Of a stretch of 64,000 nucleotides of DNA, positions 46,514-58,479 are shown one piece after another (within the stretch, counting starts at the first letter, position 1; every line of letters starts with the position of its first letter). The notes beneath the pieces are model-generated. The model saw only the letters and a program-made list of their open reading frames with translations, had not been told where the DNA came from and did not search any database. A program made the position numbers and the translations under genes. Origin of the DNA: Iris pallida (taxonomy: Eukaryota > Streptophyta > Magnoliopsida > Asparagales > Iridaceae); contig JANAVB010023996.1 in NCBI GenBank assembly GCA_029216955.1, positions 13,238,212 through 13,302,211 on the forward strand. Reading direction: 5' to 3'.

Positions 46514-48744
46514 AACGCTGTCAAGCCCGCAAGAAATGAATGCTCAAAATATAACATTTGCTGCTCATTCACATTTCTAAATTTGTTACAACATTTACAA
46601 CATTTATAATTAAAGAAGATACAAGATTTTATAATTAATGAAATTGATACAACAGTTATCTATTTCTAGGTTGACATCAGCATATCCATGCCTCCCCAGT
46701 GCTAAGAGTGATCGCATTTAAACCTGAAAAAATATTGGTTTCCAATCAGGAATGGAACAAGTACACAAACCGACGACAATGCGAAAATACAATAGAATTA
46801 ACAAGACATGAAAATAACATATGAGAGATAAAAACTAGAAGGTAACTGATGACATGGCATGGTGGAGAAGAAAAGGAAAAATAAATAAAAGACATCTACC
46901 TATGTGGTGTGAAATATCCGTTTCGACATGTGAATGGCTGATGGGTAAATCCGGCACATGCATGTGTCGTATACATGTGCTATTGTTCACGAATAGACAT
47001 CATGGGGATAGTTCTGGGTAGTCCACATGTCTACTAAGATATTTCCCCTTTCGACTACTCCGTGTGACGAGCGTGTCAACAAGCAGCAAGATATATGTAT
47101 AAACATGAAATGAAAAGACTACTATAAATCGAAAATAATCAGAAAGTGCACTTGCCTGAGGTCCTTAGTTGGAGAAACCGATAGTACAACCACATCAGAT
47201 GAGTCACTAAAGTCAACACATGCAAAAAGTCTCCAGATGTTGAAATAAACATTACCAACATTCTTATAATAGTCAAATTAGCTAGGATTGCCTGTCCTTA
47301 AGCCTAATTCTGGACACAGGGGTAAAACGATAATTTTGGGCAAAAACGATGTCAGTCGTTGGACCCGCTTTGCACCGAAAAGTGCGCCAAAGTCTATGGT
47401 CTCTAAAGTCATCAAACTACATGTCTACGGATTTATTTTTCTGATACGAACCCAACAGTATGTCCAAAGTTAGATTTCGACAGGCCGTACACAAAATTGC
47501 CCGTTGAGTCGGACCGTGGGGCCCGTAAAACAGCGGTCCAATTTAACTGTCTCAGAATTGGACCAAACTTGGCATACAGGACCAGAAAAATGATACGGTC
47601 CTGTTGGCACAAGTTTTATCTCGATCTGACGAGCATGCACAAAGTAATTAGGAAATTTGTACAGAGGCCGATACGGTGAATTTCGACGGATACGCATCAA
47701 ATTAGTCGCGCACACGCGACCAATTTGAATTTCGTTAAAGCCCACACGTCTACGAAGCCGATACGCAGCTTTCAATGCTTTCGGTTCGTGACCACGTCGT
47801 CCAGATTGGCGGAACGCACGTCGTATGGATGAATTTCTAATGTTTTTGAAAATAGTTTTTCATAGATTTTCCTGATTTTCAAATTAGTTTTAAACAAAAT
47901 TTAATCCACTAGAAGAGAAACTAAAAGTGGGGACTCAATCTCGGTTATGTTGTCTACAAGGATGTTCAAGCAGTTTTCCAAGTTTCACAATATCCTGGTC
48001 GTAAATCGACCGCCAACTTTGGGTTTCGCGACAGTTTCTATAATCCAAAATTCGAGATTTTTCTCGATTTTGGAACTCTCTTTCCATCGCGTACGAAGCG
48101 AATTAATCTAAACTATTTGAAGGGGATTATAGAAGGTAAGGTTTTCAGATTACCTGCGAAGATGGTTCGATCATTGGTCGACCTAGCGTGACGGAAGACT
48201 ACTGTGAAGTCGGTCCCATGGTTCTGTTGCTGCTGTGTTGTTCAGTTTATTGCACGCGGCAGTTTCCCGCACCCGGCCGGCCTCTAGTGGTCCGAACGGC
48301 CGCGTGCGGTAGCCCAAGGCGGCACGCGCGCACTGGAAAGGGGCGCGCAGGGGTCGGCGTTGAATCGGGGTTGGGGTTTTAGGTATTAGGGTTTTGTTGT
48401 TCTCGATTAGTATATATACATATAAGCGGAGAATTGAACAGTGGTGGGGGACTAACCGCTCGGGTCTGGGAAGTTGGGTAGCTCGGTTTTAGCTATTGTG
48501 GGCTTATTACGGGCTGCTGTTTCCTTTTCTTTTTGGTTTTCTTTTTCTTTCTCTTTTTTCTATTTCTATATTTAGCAAATAACTATGTATACAGATTAGA
48601 GCAACACTTATCTGAACTAAGCTGTGAATTGATCCGAGTATACCAGACCTAGTCCAGAACTACTGGCACATTTTGAACTATGTATATAGATTAGCAAATA
48701 ACTATGTATATATATTTATACATACAAATATATGTATACAAACC

Positions 48745-49135
<391 letters not shown>

Positions 49136-49147
49136 CCGTACTTTTTG

Positions 49148-49280
49148 TATCCCCAAGCATCCCTCCTATTTATACTGTTGGATGGTGCTTTAAGTCATCT
49201 AATCTTAACCGTTGATTTACCAATGGTTAAGATTAGATGACTTAAAGCACATCCAACAGATGTGAACATGGGGATGCATG

Positions 49281-49286
<6 letters not shown>
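49148..49286. mobile_element. Small foldback/MITE-like element inside a TA microsatellite
   Basis: Outer inverted ends TATCCCCAAGCATCCC and GGGATGCATGGGGATA bound a 38-bp inverted repeat (49176-49213 and 49221-49258, few mismatches, loop ATTTAC). TA runs lie on both sides, as if it had inserted into and been copied with the microsatellite. No coding capacity. Confidence 0.7.

Positions 49287-49345
<59 letters not shown>
49287..49345. repeat. (TA)n microsatellite
   Basis: TA run directly right of the foldback element; continues as degenerate TACATA repeats to about 49550. Confidence 0.95.
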
Positions 49346-49356
<11 letters not shown>

Positions 49357-49683
49357 TGTATACAAGGTATTATATGTATTTATATATACACATACACACC
49401 TATTATATTAATATTTTATTTACATACACATATACGTATATAGTATATATATTTATATTTTTTTTTACATACACATATACGTATATAGTATATATATTTA
49501 TATATATACATGCACATACACATATATATATAATATATATACGCATAAATTATAAATCACATTATAATAATTTAATATAACAATTAAATATAATAATTAA
49601 TTATTTATTAAATCTATAAATTGCCATTTAATTAAAATAAGTAAAAATAGAATATTTTGAAATTTTCGGGAAGGGGAGCTACA

Positions 49684-49720
49684 AATCTACCCACCTTAAA
49701 ATAATTTCGTCCTCGAAATT
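49684..49720 (-). promoter_or_regulatory. Polypurine tract of element E
   Basis: On the minus strand AATTTCGAGGACGAAATTAT, then TTTAAGGTGGGTAGATT, before the LTR start TGTAGC. Nearly identical to element A's tract. Confidence 0.82.
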
Positions 49721-50316
49721 CTAACTCATAAACATACCTAAAATTCAAAGAATAAGTCCACTATTACCACAATCTCCTTAAATTTAATTTCTCAGAAATA
49801 TTTATACCTCCTCCTAGCCATTTCGTAACTATATAACCTCTAGAACTTCTACCCACCTTTGGTCATACTACTCCCTGGAAACACAGGTCATTAAAACCTA
49901 TTGACCATCTAACTAGTTATTAACAATCCTAGCAACCGATATCTAGGGCATACGGCATCTATAATCCTCTCGTATCTATCAAGCAACCCAAAATTTAACA
50001 AGCAACAAACTTACACAAGTAGCTAAGAAATATTGGTAAATTCTATTAAGCATGAACATTCGTCGCTCCAAAATATGAAGGACATGAAGATAAGGAAAAC
50101 TAGTCGAGAGCAATATGAGATTTCAAGGGCGGTAAAGAGTATCCTATGATACAGGTAGAAAGAAAGTTTACAAACCATTGACTTATTTGCTAAATTGGGC
50201 TAATCTAGTCTAGTCACTTGCTAAATCGAAGAACCCTTCGTTTCCTAGAAGGGCTTGCAATTCGTGCAATAACTAAATTTCATTCTCAAAATTCTATCTG
50301 AACAAGATTTCATAAT
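49721..50316 (-). other. Element E internal region, non-coding stub
   Basis: About 600 bp without any gag-pol similarity between the polypurine tract and CACTA-2. Probably the 3' untranslated part of E or of a non-autonomous element. No second copy of LTR E occurs in the window. Confidence 0.5.
50314..50316 (+). repeat. Target duplication AAT, left copy, of CACTA-2
   Basis: AAT before and AAT at 59048-59050 after the element. Confidence 0.9.
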
Positions 50317-50329
50317 CACTACCAAAATT

Positions 50330-51030
50330 TATCGTTTTAGCGACGGCCACATCCGTCGCTAAACCGACGGTAATCACTATTAGCGACCGATAACCGACGG
50401 ATTTTGGCCAAAAAATCCGTCGGCAATCAGCTCGTCGCTAATAACGGTCCATCGCTAAGTTGTCGTCACATGACAGAATAGCGACGGATTTTCGACATCA
50501 CAATACGAAGCATTAGCGACGCATTTCCGACGGACTGTCGTCCATTTCAACTATTAAGTACTGAACTGTGTAGACAATAGCGACGTAACATTCCATCGGT
50601 AACCCGTCGTAACAGCGTATCAGATTGTATCTTTCCATCGTTAATCCGTCGGTATACGTCGATAACTAACGACGGATTGGCGACGGCGTTCTGACGGACT
50701 ATCTGTCGATCAGGTTCTGGAAATGCTTGGCATTTCCAGCACCATGGCGACGGAAGAGTAGTCGCTAATCCGTCGATATATGTCGACCGAATAGCGACGG
50801 ATAAACCGTCGACCTTGTTCTGGAAATTCTTGTTATTTCCAGAACACGGGCGACGGATAGGTCGTCGCTATTCCGTCGAACAATATACCATGCCGACGGA
50901 TAATCCGTCGATCATCCGTCGCTACCTGGGAAAATTTTCAAATATCCAGTTAGCGACGGAATAACCGGCGAAAAGTAGTCTAAAACTGGTGATGACCGTC
51001 GCAAAACGGTCACAAGTCCGTCGCTAACTG
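50330..51030. repeat. Left subterminal repeats of CACTA-2
   Basis: More than a dozen copies of GCGACGGAT or its complement ATCCGTCGC, irregularly spaced and in both orientations. A second cluster is at 58690-59040 and a short one at 57520-57565. Confidence 0.85.
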
Positions 51031-51444
51031 AGAATATTTTTAAAATAAAATTACAGCGCTTTTCCTGTTCACAAAAAATTTGCATAAACCAAACCAATAT
51101 ATAATGCACACCAATTATCCAACAATCACATAGACCAAATATATTATACACACCAATTATCCAAGAATCATATAGACCAAACCAAATTAATATAAAATAG
51201 ACATCAATTATCCGGAAGAGTAACCCAATATCCATCGTTATAATCCGATCATTGCACAAATATTCCAAATTTTTCACAAATATTTCAAAACACATAGGAA
51301 AGAGTTGGCCAGTTACAGTAACCTAATATCCATCGCTGGCGACCGATCATAGCACAAATATTCCAAAATTTTCATAAATATTCCAAAACACATAGGAAAA
51401 TCGACTTTGGCCTCAACAAAGACCACAAGTCAGACGATGAATCC

Positions 51445-51786
51445 TCATAGCCAGGGATGATAGTTGCGTTGAGGCATGTACCATTCTATCAGCCACTTTG
51501 CATACGAAGGCTCAATCTGGTTGAGGTCTTCTGTAGGGACAGGAGGGTCGGTCCCGATGCTACTACTTTCTGACGGTGGCTCCTCCTTAGCTTCAAGCTT
51601 GGGAGCAATCTCTTCCCTGATGGTCATCGGTTCTTCCTTGACCTCGACCTTTGGTAACACCTTCTCCTTAACAGTCACCGGCTCTTGTTTGACGACGGAG
51701 ACTTCCTCCGTGTCGACCTCCAAGGGTTTCTTGCCTCGACCCCTTCCTCGATTAGCAGCACCACCTCGACGAGTCCTAGGAGCCAT
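51445..51786 (-). CDS. Unidentified 113-residue frame in CACTA-2
   Basis: Starts MAPRTRRGGAANRGRGRGKK, continues with an acidic repeat-like middle (VKQEPVTVKEKV, EVKEEPMTIREE, LEAKEEPPSES) and ends PSYAKWLIEWYMPQRNYHPW. A basic N-terminus with spaced KEEP motifs suggests a nuclear, disordered protein. The frame at 56568-56296 has the same plan (MAP start, TVKEEVVP, then SRWLRERITERF), so the two may be diverged copies of one first exon. I recognise no family. It could be an accessory transposon protein or a captured exon. Confidence 0.45.
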   Translation of the reverse strand: MAPRTRRGGAANRGRGRGKKPLEVDTEEVSVVKQEPVTVKEKVLPKVEVKEEPMTIREEIAPKLEAKEEPPSESSSIGTDPPVPTEDLNQIEPSYAKWLIEWYMPQRNYHPWL

Positions 51787-52019
51787 CTTTCTGACAACAG
51801 AAATTTATCGTATAGGGTAAAGAAATTTATCATTTTATAAAAGTTGTGATGTTGGTTTTTTGCGTTCATCATCATTAGAGGGAGCAGTACTGGAAAAGTT
51901 GTAACGTTGGTAGCATGAGAGAGTAAAAATCTGTATCACAAGACTAACATAATTACTATGTAATCATGTACTCACCAATAACCGGATGTAACTGGAGTCG
52001 TTGGGCCTATCGTGCAGTA

Positions 52020-52760
52020 ATTTGTGGATCCGCTAGTATAGGCCAGATGTACTTAGTATCTAGTGTATCAGATTAGTATCGGTCTATCGGTTTGGTATAG
52101 GACGTATCATATTGGCATTGGCCTTAACAAATTGGTATCGTCCTATATCCGATATGTACATGTATCGGCCGAATAGCTAGGATTCATATTGGTCTTATCG
52201 ATTTGGTATCGGTCATATTCGATAGGTATCGGCCGTGTTGGATTAGTATAGACTATTTCGGATTAGTATCGTGGAAGGTTTAGTAACAACTGTACTTGGA
52301 TTTCTCTCTTCTTGAGCTAGAATACCATTGCAAGAGAATCACCAGATCGTGATTGGCCAGTTACAGTAACATACATACTTTCTTTTCTATCAGAAAAAGC
52401 AAGATTAAAAAGGAAGTATGTATGTTCTGTAACTGGCCATCTACGCTCTCGTGACTCTCTTGTAATGGTAATCTAGCTCTAGAAGAGAGAAATCTAAGTA
52501 CAGTTGTTACTAAACCTTCCACGATACTAATCCGAAATGGTATATAATAATCCAATACGGCCGATACCTATCGGATATGACCGATACCAAATCGATAAGG
52601 CCAATATGACTTAATGGCTATACGGCCGATACATATCGGATAGGACGATACCAATTCGCTAAGACCAATACCAACCGATACGGTCCATACCAAAATGATA
52701 GATCGATACTAATCCGACACGGTCAATACTTATAAGTACCTACGGTCCAGGAGGTTGATC
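52020..52760. repeat. Inverted repeat 1 of CACTA-2
   Basis: Arms about 52020-52382 and 52418-52760 with a 35-bp AT-rich loop. Outer ends share GATCCGCTAGTATA. Inner parts share AGTATGTATGT and GGCCAGTTACAG. Much of each arm is built from TATCGG/CCGATA repeats. No coding. Confidence 0.85.
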
Positions 52761-53021
52761 CGCTAGTATATCCATGTACGAACAACGAAGTAACGATCCA
52801 TTTCAATTTGGATGTGAAAATCTGTATCGTAAGACAAACTAAACATAATCAGTTCTATTTCACATGCTTAATTGCCAAGTATGGGAACGAATGGCTTAGA
52901 ACACAACCCAAAATTCATTCTAGCATACATTAGTGTGAATCATCTACGTTCTGTACATATAGTGTAGTATATGTTCTTATCGTATCTAGTATCTGAAGGA
53001 TGTAACAGAATCAAGATGAAC

Positions 53022-53321
53022 TCACATAATGTTTACAGTCTTGGTCTCAACTGTCTTCGATTCTATGATCCCATGTCTTAGGTTAAATAAATCACTAACC
53101 TCATCACGGTGAGTCTTGGTGTAGCACTCAAATGTGGGGCACCCATAAATTTGCCGAGGTTTTAAATCATCGACATTGAGTTTTAAACCCTCACGTAGCC
53201 TTTCTGTTTCACTTCTAGGGTCGAGCAGCATCTTCTTGCAAGCTTCGGTCTCCAGATACTTAGTGTCAAGATTCTGGACGCTTTCGTAGAGCATGTCAAT
53301 GCATCCTAGCGTCAATTTCCT
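53022..53321 (-). pseudogene. DUF674 gene fragment, left arm of inverted repeat 2
   Basis: On the minus strand the frame encodes SVNFLPRKLTLGCIDMLYES, VQNLDTKYLETEACKKMLL, LREGLKLNVDDLKPRQIYGC and PTFECYTKT. This is the plant DUF674 pattern (SLGSLDNLYESVENL, then CK..LL.P, LKLN.DD..P, a CP..C.CY zinc-like motif). It then diverges (HRDEVSDLFNLRHG) where a segment present in the right arm is missing. The arm mirrors 53326-53782 around a 4-nt loop at 53322-53325. Confidence 0.75.
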
Positions 53322-53733
53322 CGGCAGGAAATTGACGCTAGGATGCGTTGACATGCTCTACGAAAGCGTCCAGAATCTTGACACTAAGTATCTGGAGACC
53401 GAAGCATGCAAGAAGATCCTGCTCGAGCCTAGAAGTGAAGCAGAAAGGCTACGTGAGGGTTTAAAACTCAATGTCGATGATTTAAAACCTCGACGAATTT
53501 ACGGGTGCCCCACATTTGAGTGCTACATCAAGACTCACCGTCTGTATAGTTCGGTTATTGGCGCTCGATGTCCCTGTGGTAAGGCAATAGATGAGGATAT
53601 TACGTGGGAGGGGGTTGCAGATGGAGGCAACAAGGATGGCATGTTTGTGAAAGGAGGGAAAAGATACATAATTACAGACGATTTGCATGTAAGGCCATTC
53701 TATTCCGTGGAGTCTGCGTTGTCTATTTTTTGA
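53293..53733 (+). pseudogene. DUF674 gene fragment, right arm of inverted repeat 2
   Basis: 146-codon frame whose first codons overlap the palindrome centre. It matches the left arm through IYGCPTFECYIKTH and continues with IGARCPCGKAIDEDITWEG, GMFVKGGKRYIITDDLHVRP and SVESALSIF. FVKGG..(Y/F)IITDDL.V.P is a signature of plant DUF674 proteins, of unknown function. The frame covers about one repeat of the family. Capture in a transposon, the missing N-terminal part and the mirror copy argue against a working gene; a transcript would fold into a long hairpin. Confidence 0.75.
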
Positions 53734-53944
53734 AAGCATGGGATCATAGCATCGAAGACAGTTGAGACCAAGACTGTAAAGATTGGCCGCGATGAGGTTA
53801 GTGATTTATGTAACCTAATGTAGTAATCTTGTAATTTAAAGTTGGAAGAACATGCAAGTAGCCTTATAGTTTCTGCCTCACCAGTCGAATGACTTAATTC
53901 CCAAGTATCGGAACGAGTGACTCAGAACACAACCCAAGATTCAT

Positions 53945-54630
53945 TATAGCATATATTAGTGAGTTCATCTTGATTCTGTTACGTCCTTCAGATACTATAT
54001 ACAATAAGAACATAGATGATTCACACTAATGTATGCTAGAATGAATCTTGGCTTGTGTTCTGAGCCATCCGTTCTGATCAAGCATCTTCCTTCTTCTATC
54101 CTCCACCATGGCTCTGAACCAATCAGCTCCTTCCTACTTTCCTTCTTTTTATTTGACTCTCTCAGCCACATATGACATCCAGCTCAAGTGTAGAGTCGGG
54201 GAAGAAGAAGTGGGCAGGAAGAGGAGGGGGAAGCAACACAGCCGGCGACATGACCCGGAGGAAGTACATAGGTTTTCTTCATAGTTCTCCTATGCACACC
54301 CTCCGGGTCATGCCGCCGGCTGTGCTGCTTCCCCCTCCTCTTCCTGCCCACTTCTTCTCCCCCGACTCTACACTTGAGCTGGATGTCATATGTGGCTGAG
54401 AGAGTCAAATAAAAAGAAGGGAAGTAGGGAGGAGCAGATTGGTTCAGAGCCATGGTGGAGGAGAGGAGAAGGAAGATACTTGATCAGAACGGATGGCTCA
54501 GAACACAAGCCAAGATTCATTCTAGCATACATTAGTGTGAATCATCTATGTTCTGTACATATGGTGTAGTATATATTCTTATCGTATCTAGTGTCTGAAG
54601 AACGTAACAGAATCAAGATTAACTCACTAA
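53945..54630. repeat. Inverted repeat 3 of CACTA-2
   Basis: Arms about 53945-54260 and 54301-54630 around a 40-bp loop. GACCCGGAG (54252-54260) pairs with CTCCGGGTC (54301-54309). Inner parts contain a frame starting MALNQSAPPYFPSFYLTLSA that is readable from both arms. Outer parts are pieces of the 340-bp dispersed repeat in opposite orientation. The parent of the inner segment is not recognised. Confidence 0.85.
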
Positions 54631-54822
54631 TGTAATACTAAGACATCATCTACTACTATATAAGATATAGTGATAGGTTGTCGTATCATCATTGCCGAGG
54701 GATGAGGGTCGGAGGACATGCAACTTTATCTACGGCTACATAGTTTCTGCCTCGCCAGTCGAATGGCTGCAGGGACTATGTCCTGATCACCATGTCGTAC
54801 CGTAGATTAATGCAAATGGAGC
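54484..54822. repeat. 340-bp dispersed repeat, copy 1
   Basis: From AACGGATGGCTCAGAACACA to ATTAATGCAAATGGAGCTG. Further direct copies at about 55109-55455, 56692-57027 and 57158-57515; partial or inverted pieces at 52885-53030 and 53900-54075. All lie within CACTA-2. Confidence 0.88.
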
Positions 54823-55108
54823 TGAAAATATTCGTCGCTAACCGGTCACTAGTCCGTCGGTAACTGAGAATTTTTTTGAAAAAAAATTGCAGCACTTTCC
54901 CTGTTCACAAAAATATGCATAAACCAAACCAATATATAATGCACACCAATTATCCAAGAATCACATAGACCAAATATGCACATACGAATTTAATGCACGC
55001 CAATTATCCAAGAATCATATAGACCAAACCAAATTAATATAAAATAGACATCAATTATCCTGAAGAGTAACCTAATATCCGTCGTTATAATTCGATTTAT
55101 CTTCAAGT

Positions 55109-55455
55109 GTGAGAACGGATGGCTCAGAACACAAGCCAAGATTCATTCTAGCATACATTAGTGTGAATCATCTATGTTCTGTACATATGGTGTAGTATAT
55201 GTTCTTATCGTATCTAGTATCTGAAGAACATAACAGAATCAAGATGAACTCACATAATGTAATACTAAGACATCATCTACTACTATATAAGATATAGTGA
55301 TAGGTTGTCGTATCATCATTGCCGAGGGATGAGGGTCGGAAGACAGTCAACTTTATCTACGGCTACATAGTTTCTGCCTCGCCAGTCGAATAGCTGCAGG
55401 GACTATGTCCTGATCACCATGTCATACCGTAGATTAATGCAAATGGAGCTGGTGC
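55109..55455. repeat. 340-bp dispersed repeat, copy 2
   Basis: Nearly identical to copy 1, including ATACTAAGACATCATCTAC and GCCGAGGGATGAGGGTCGGA. Confidence 0.88.
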
Positions 55456-55510
55456 CAAAATACAGAAACCAAAATATAGAATCAAATCCCTGGGACGGAT
55501 GGCTCAGAAC

Positions 55511-56152
55511 ACAACCAACCGGAGAGGATACTCTGAGAGATCCATCTGAGTAGGACGTATACTCTGAGAGATCACCTTTACAAGAATGATATCAGTAGTG
55601 GGATTGAGTGCTGGAGAGGATATTATCAGAGTATACGTCCTACTCAGATAGGTCTCTCACCGTTACTATTTTTTTCTGATAGCATGGTGGATGTGCTCCG
55701 TCAACAGAATCTGGCTCCGAGCCAAAACTTTGCCCTGGAGCTCAAGTGGACATCCTTCGTATAGAGCTCGAGTGAGAGGTTCCTGACAGCATGGTGGTCT
55801 CCTTTGTCAAAGTATCCGTGCTCGTCCCACAACCAATGTGGGATGAGCACGGATACTTTGACAAATGAGACCACCATGCTGTCAGGAACCTCTCACTCGA
55901 GCTCTACACGAAGGATGTCTACTTGAGCTCCGGGGCAAAGTTTTGGCTCTGAGCAAGAATCTGTTGACGGAGCACATCCACTATGCTGTCAGAAAAAATT
56001 AGTAACGGTGGAAGACCCATCTGAGTAGGACGTATACTCTGATAATATCTCCTCCAGCACTCAATCCTACTACTGATATCATTCTTGTAAATGTGATCTC
56101 TCAGAGTATACGTCATACTGAGATGGATCTAGTATTCTCTCTACTTGGTTGT
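55511..56152. repeat. Inverted repeat 4 of CACTA-2
   Basis: Arms 55511-55830 and 55838-56152 with loop AACCAAT; GCTCGTCCCAC/GTGGGATGAGC flank the loop. Pairing is close along the whole arm except for small indels near the outer third. Frames are short; no family recognised. Confidence 0.9.
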
Positions 56153-56295
56153 CGTATCATCATTGCCGAGGGATGAGGGTCGGAGGACAGTACAAATAGT
56201 CTAATACAAAAACAACTCAATATGTAGTCCAATACAAATAGTCTAATACAAAAACAACCCAATACAAATAGTCCAATACAAATAAGTACTAATAG

Positions 56296-56568
56296 CTAAT
56301 GAGAACCACACTGCTCAAGGAAACGCTCAGTGATACGTTCACGCAACCACCTCGAAAAAGTGAGATTTTTGGCACGAGGAGAGCTGTCGTCCCTTGCAAG
56401 GACTGCATGAAGAGTCCTCTCGGTCTCACTAGCTACCGGTGCTGGATGAATAGAACTCCCGGTCCCACTAGCAACCGGTACCACTTCCTCCTTAACTGTA
56501 GGAGAAGCCACCTCAGCATTCACTGTTTTCCTCAAACGATGTGCCGCTCCTAGGGTCATGGGTGCCAT
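56296..56568 (-). CDS. Unidentified 90-residue frame in CACTA-2
   Basis: MAPMTLGAAHRLRKTVNAEV, then SPTVKEEVVPVASGTG and a C-terminal SRWLRERITERFLEQ. It shares its layout with 51786-51445. No known domain. It lies between inverted repeat 4 and the third 340-bp repeat. Confidence 0.4.
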   Translation of the reverse strand: MAPMTLGAAHRLRKTVNAEVASPTVKEEVVPVASGTGSSIHPAPVASETERTLHAVLARDDSSPRAKNLTFSRWLRERITERFLEQCGSH

Positions 56569-56691
56569 CTGGTAAGATCGATAGTCACAAATAATATAAT
56601 TGTAACATAAGCAAGCTAACTAAAGGAACCATCATGTAATTTGAGTACATTTTCGAAAGCCGATAAAGTATAAAAAATTTGATTTTTTGCC

Positions 56692-57027
56692 AAGTGTGAG
56701 AACGGATGGCTCAGAAGACAACCCAAGATTCATTCAAGCATACATTAGTGTGAATCATCTATGTTCTGTACATATGGTGTAGTATATGTTCTTATCGTAT
56801 CTAGTATCTGAAGAACGTAACAGAATCAAGATGAACTCACATAATGTAATACTAAGACATCATCTACTACTATATAAGATATAGTGATAGGTTGTCTTAT
56901 CATCATTGCCGAGGAATGAAGGTCGGAAGACAGTCAACTTTATCTACGGCTATATAGTTTCTGCCTCGCCAGTCGAATGGCTGCAGGTACTATGTCCTGA
57001 TCACCATGTCGTACCGTAGATCAAATG
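56692..57027. repeat. 340-bp dispersed repeat, copy 3
   Basis: As copy 1 with scattered substitutions; followed by a CT/C-rich low-complexity stretch (57080-57140). Confidence 0.88.
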
Positions 57028-57157
57028 AAGCTGGAACTGGAGCCAAAATACAGTACTACTTTACCATGTCATACCATTTTACTCTCTCTCTCTCCTCCCC
57101 CCCCCCTCCGGCGCTCTCACTCTCTCCGGCGCTCTCACACTACTAATTCCTATGTGT

Positions 57158-57515
57158 TTTAAGTGTGAGAACGGATGGCTCAGAACACAACCCAAGATTT
57201 ATTCTAGCATACATTAGTGTGAATCATCTATATTTTGTATACATATCGTGTAGTATATGTTAACCTTATCGTATCTAGTATCTGAAGGACGTACGTAACA
57301 GAATCAAGATGAACTCACTAATGTAATACTAAGACATCATCTACTACTATATAAGATATAGTGATAGGTTGTCGTATCATCATTGTCGAGGGATGAGGGT
57401 CGGAGGACAGGCAACTTTATCTACGGCAACATAGTTTCTGCCTCGCCAGTCGAATGGCTGCAGGGACTATGTCCTGATCACCATGTTGTACCATAGATTA
57501 ATGCAATTAATGGAG
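57158..57515. repeat. 340-bp dispersed repeat, copy 4
   Basis: As copy 1, with small insertions near 57240-57300; followed by GTCGCTAACCGG subterminal-type motifs. Confidence 0.88.
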
Positions 57516-57794
57516 CTGGAAATATCCGTCGCTAACCGGTAACTAGTCCGTCGCTAACTAAGATTGTCATATATACATATGTATATCACAGCTAGATGTA
57601 TAGATATACATCTATACAGAAGCACACAAATGATAGAACTCGCACTCTCTTTGAGACAGTGAACATATACACCATGAATCCAAACCCCATATATATTCAC
57701 ATTTACTAATCCAAACACCACCAAACTAATGAAACACCCAATATGGATAACACATTATTTACCCAATATATAAACACAGATGAATTTGAGAAGC

Positions 57795-58460
57795 AAAGCC
57801 ACCCGCCGCCCCCGACCAAAGCCCGCCGCCCCAAGCCTGCCGCCCAGTAGTAGTTCGGTTGCATATATATATGAAGAGTGCTTATGGGTGTGCGTCGGTT
57901 GTAAATAGCCCCGACGCACCCGCCCTAAGCCAGCCGCCCAGCCACCGACGCCGCCGCCCCAAGCCCACCGCCCAGCCTCCGACCCAAGCCAGCCGCCCAG
58001 CACCGACGCCCACGCCCCAAGCCAGCCGTCCAGCCCCCGACGCCGCCGCCCCAAGCCCACCGCCCAGCCCCCGACCCAAGCCAGCCGCCCAGCCCCCGAT
58101 GCCCCAACCCCAAGCCGGCCTCCCAGACCCCGACGCCCCCGCCCCAAGCCCACCGCCCAGACCCCGACCCAAGCAAGCCGCCCAGCCCCCGACGCCCCAA
58201 CCCTAAGCCCGCCTCCCAGACTCCGACGCCCCCGCCCCAAGCCCACCGCCCAGACCTCGACCCAAGCCAGCCGCCCAGCCCCCGACGCCCCAACCCCAAG
58301 CCCGCCTCCCAGACCCCGACGCCCCCGCCCAGCCCCCAATGCCCCAACCCCAAGCCCGCCGCCCAGCCCCCGACGCCCCCGCCCCAAGCCCACCGTCCAG
58401 CCCCCGACCCAAGCCAGCCGCCAAGCCCCGGACGGCCCAGCCCCAAGCGCACCGCCCAGC
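57795..58460. repeat. GC-rich minisatellite, about 31-bp unit in 93-bp blocks
   Basis: Units of CCGCCCAGCCCCCGAC and CCCCAAGCCC(A/G)CC repeat with three slightly different units forming a 93-bp block (clearest at 58045-58320). The minus strand carries many GGGG runs, so quadruplex formation is possible. Long Gly/Arg/Trp-rich frames across it are products of the repeat, not evidence of a gene. Followed by GA microsatellite 58480-58635. Confidence 0.9.
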
Positions 58461-58479
58461 CTCTATACGACACCGCAAG

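Noticed and set aside
47470..47775. 101-codon minus-strand frame in LTR E
   Set aside because: No start context or motif; it lies in the LTR block related to the tandem repeat of LTR D, where the frame is not conserved.
53293..53733. DUF674 frame as an active host gene
   Set aside because: It lacks the N-terminal part, starts in a palindrome centre, is mirrored by a second copy and lies inside a CACTA transposon.
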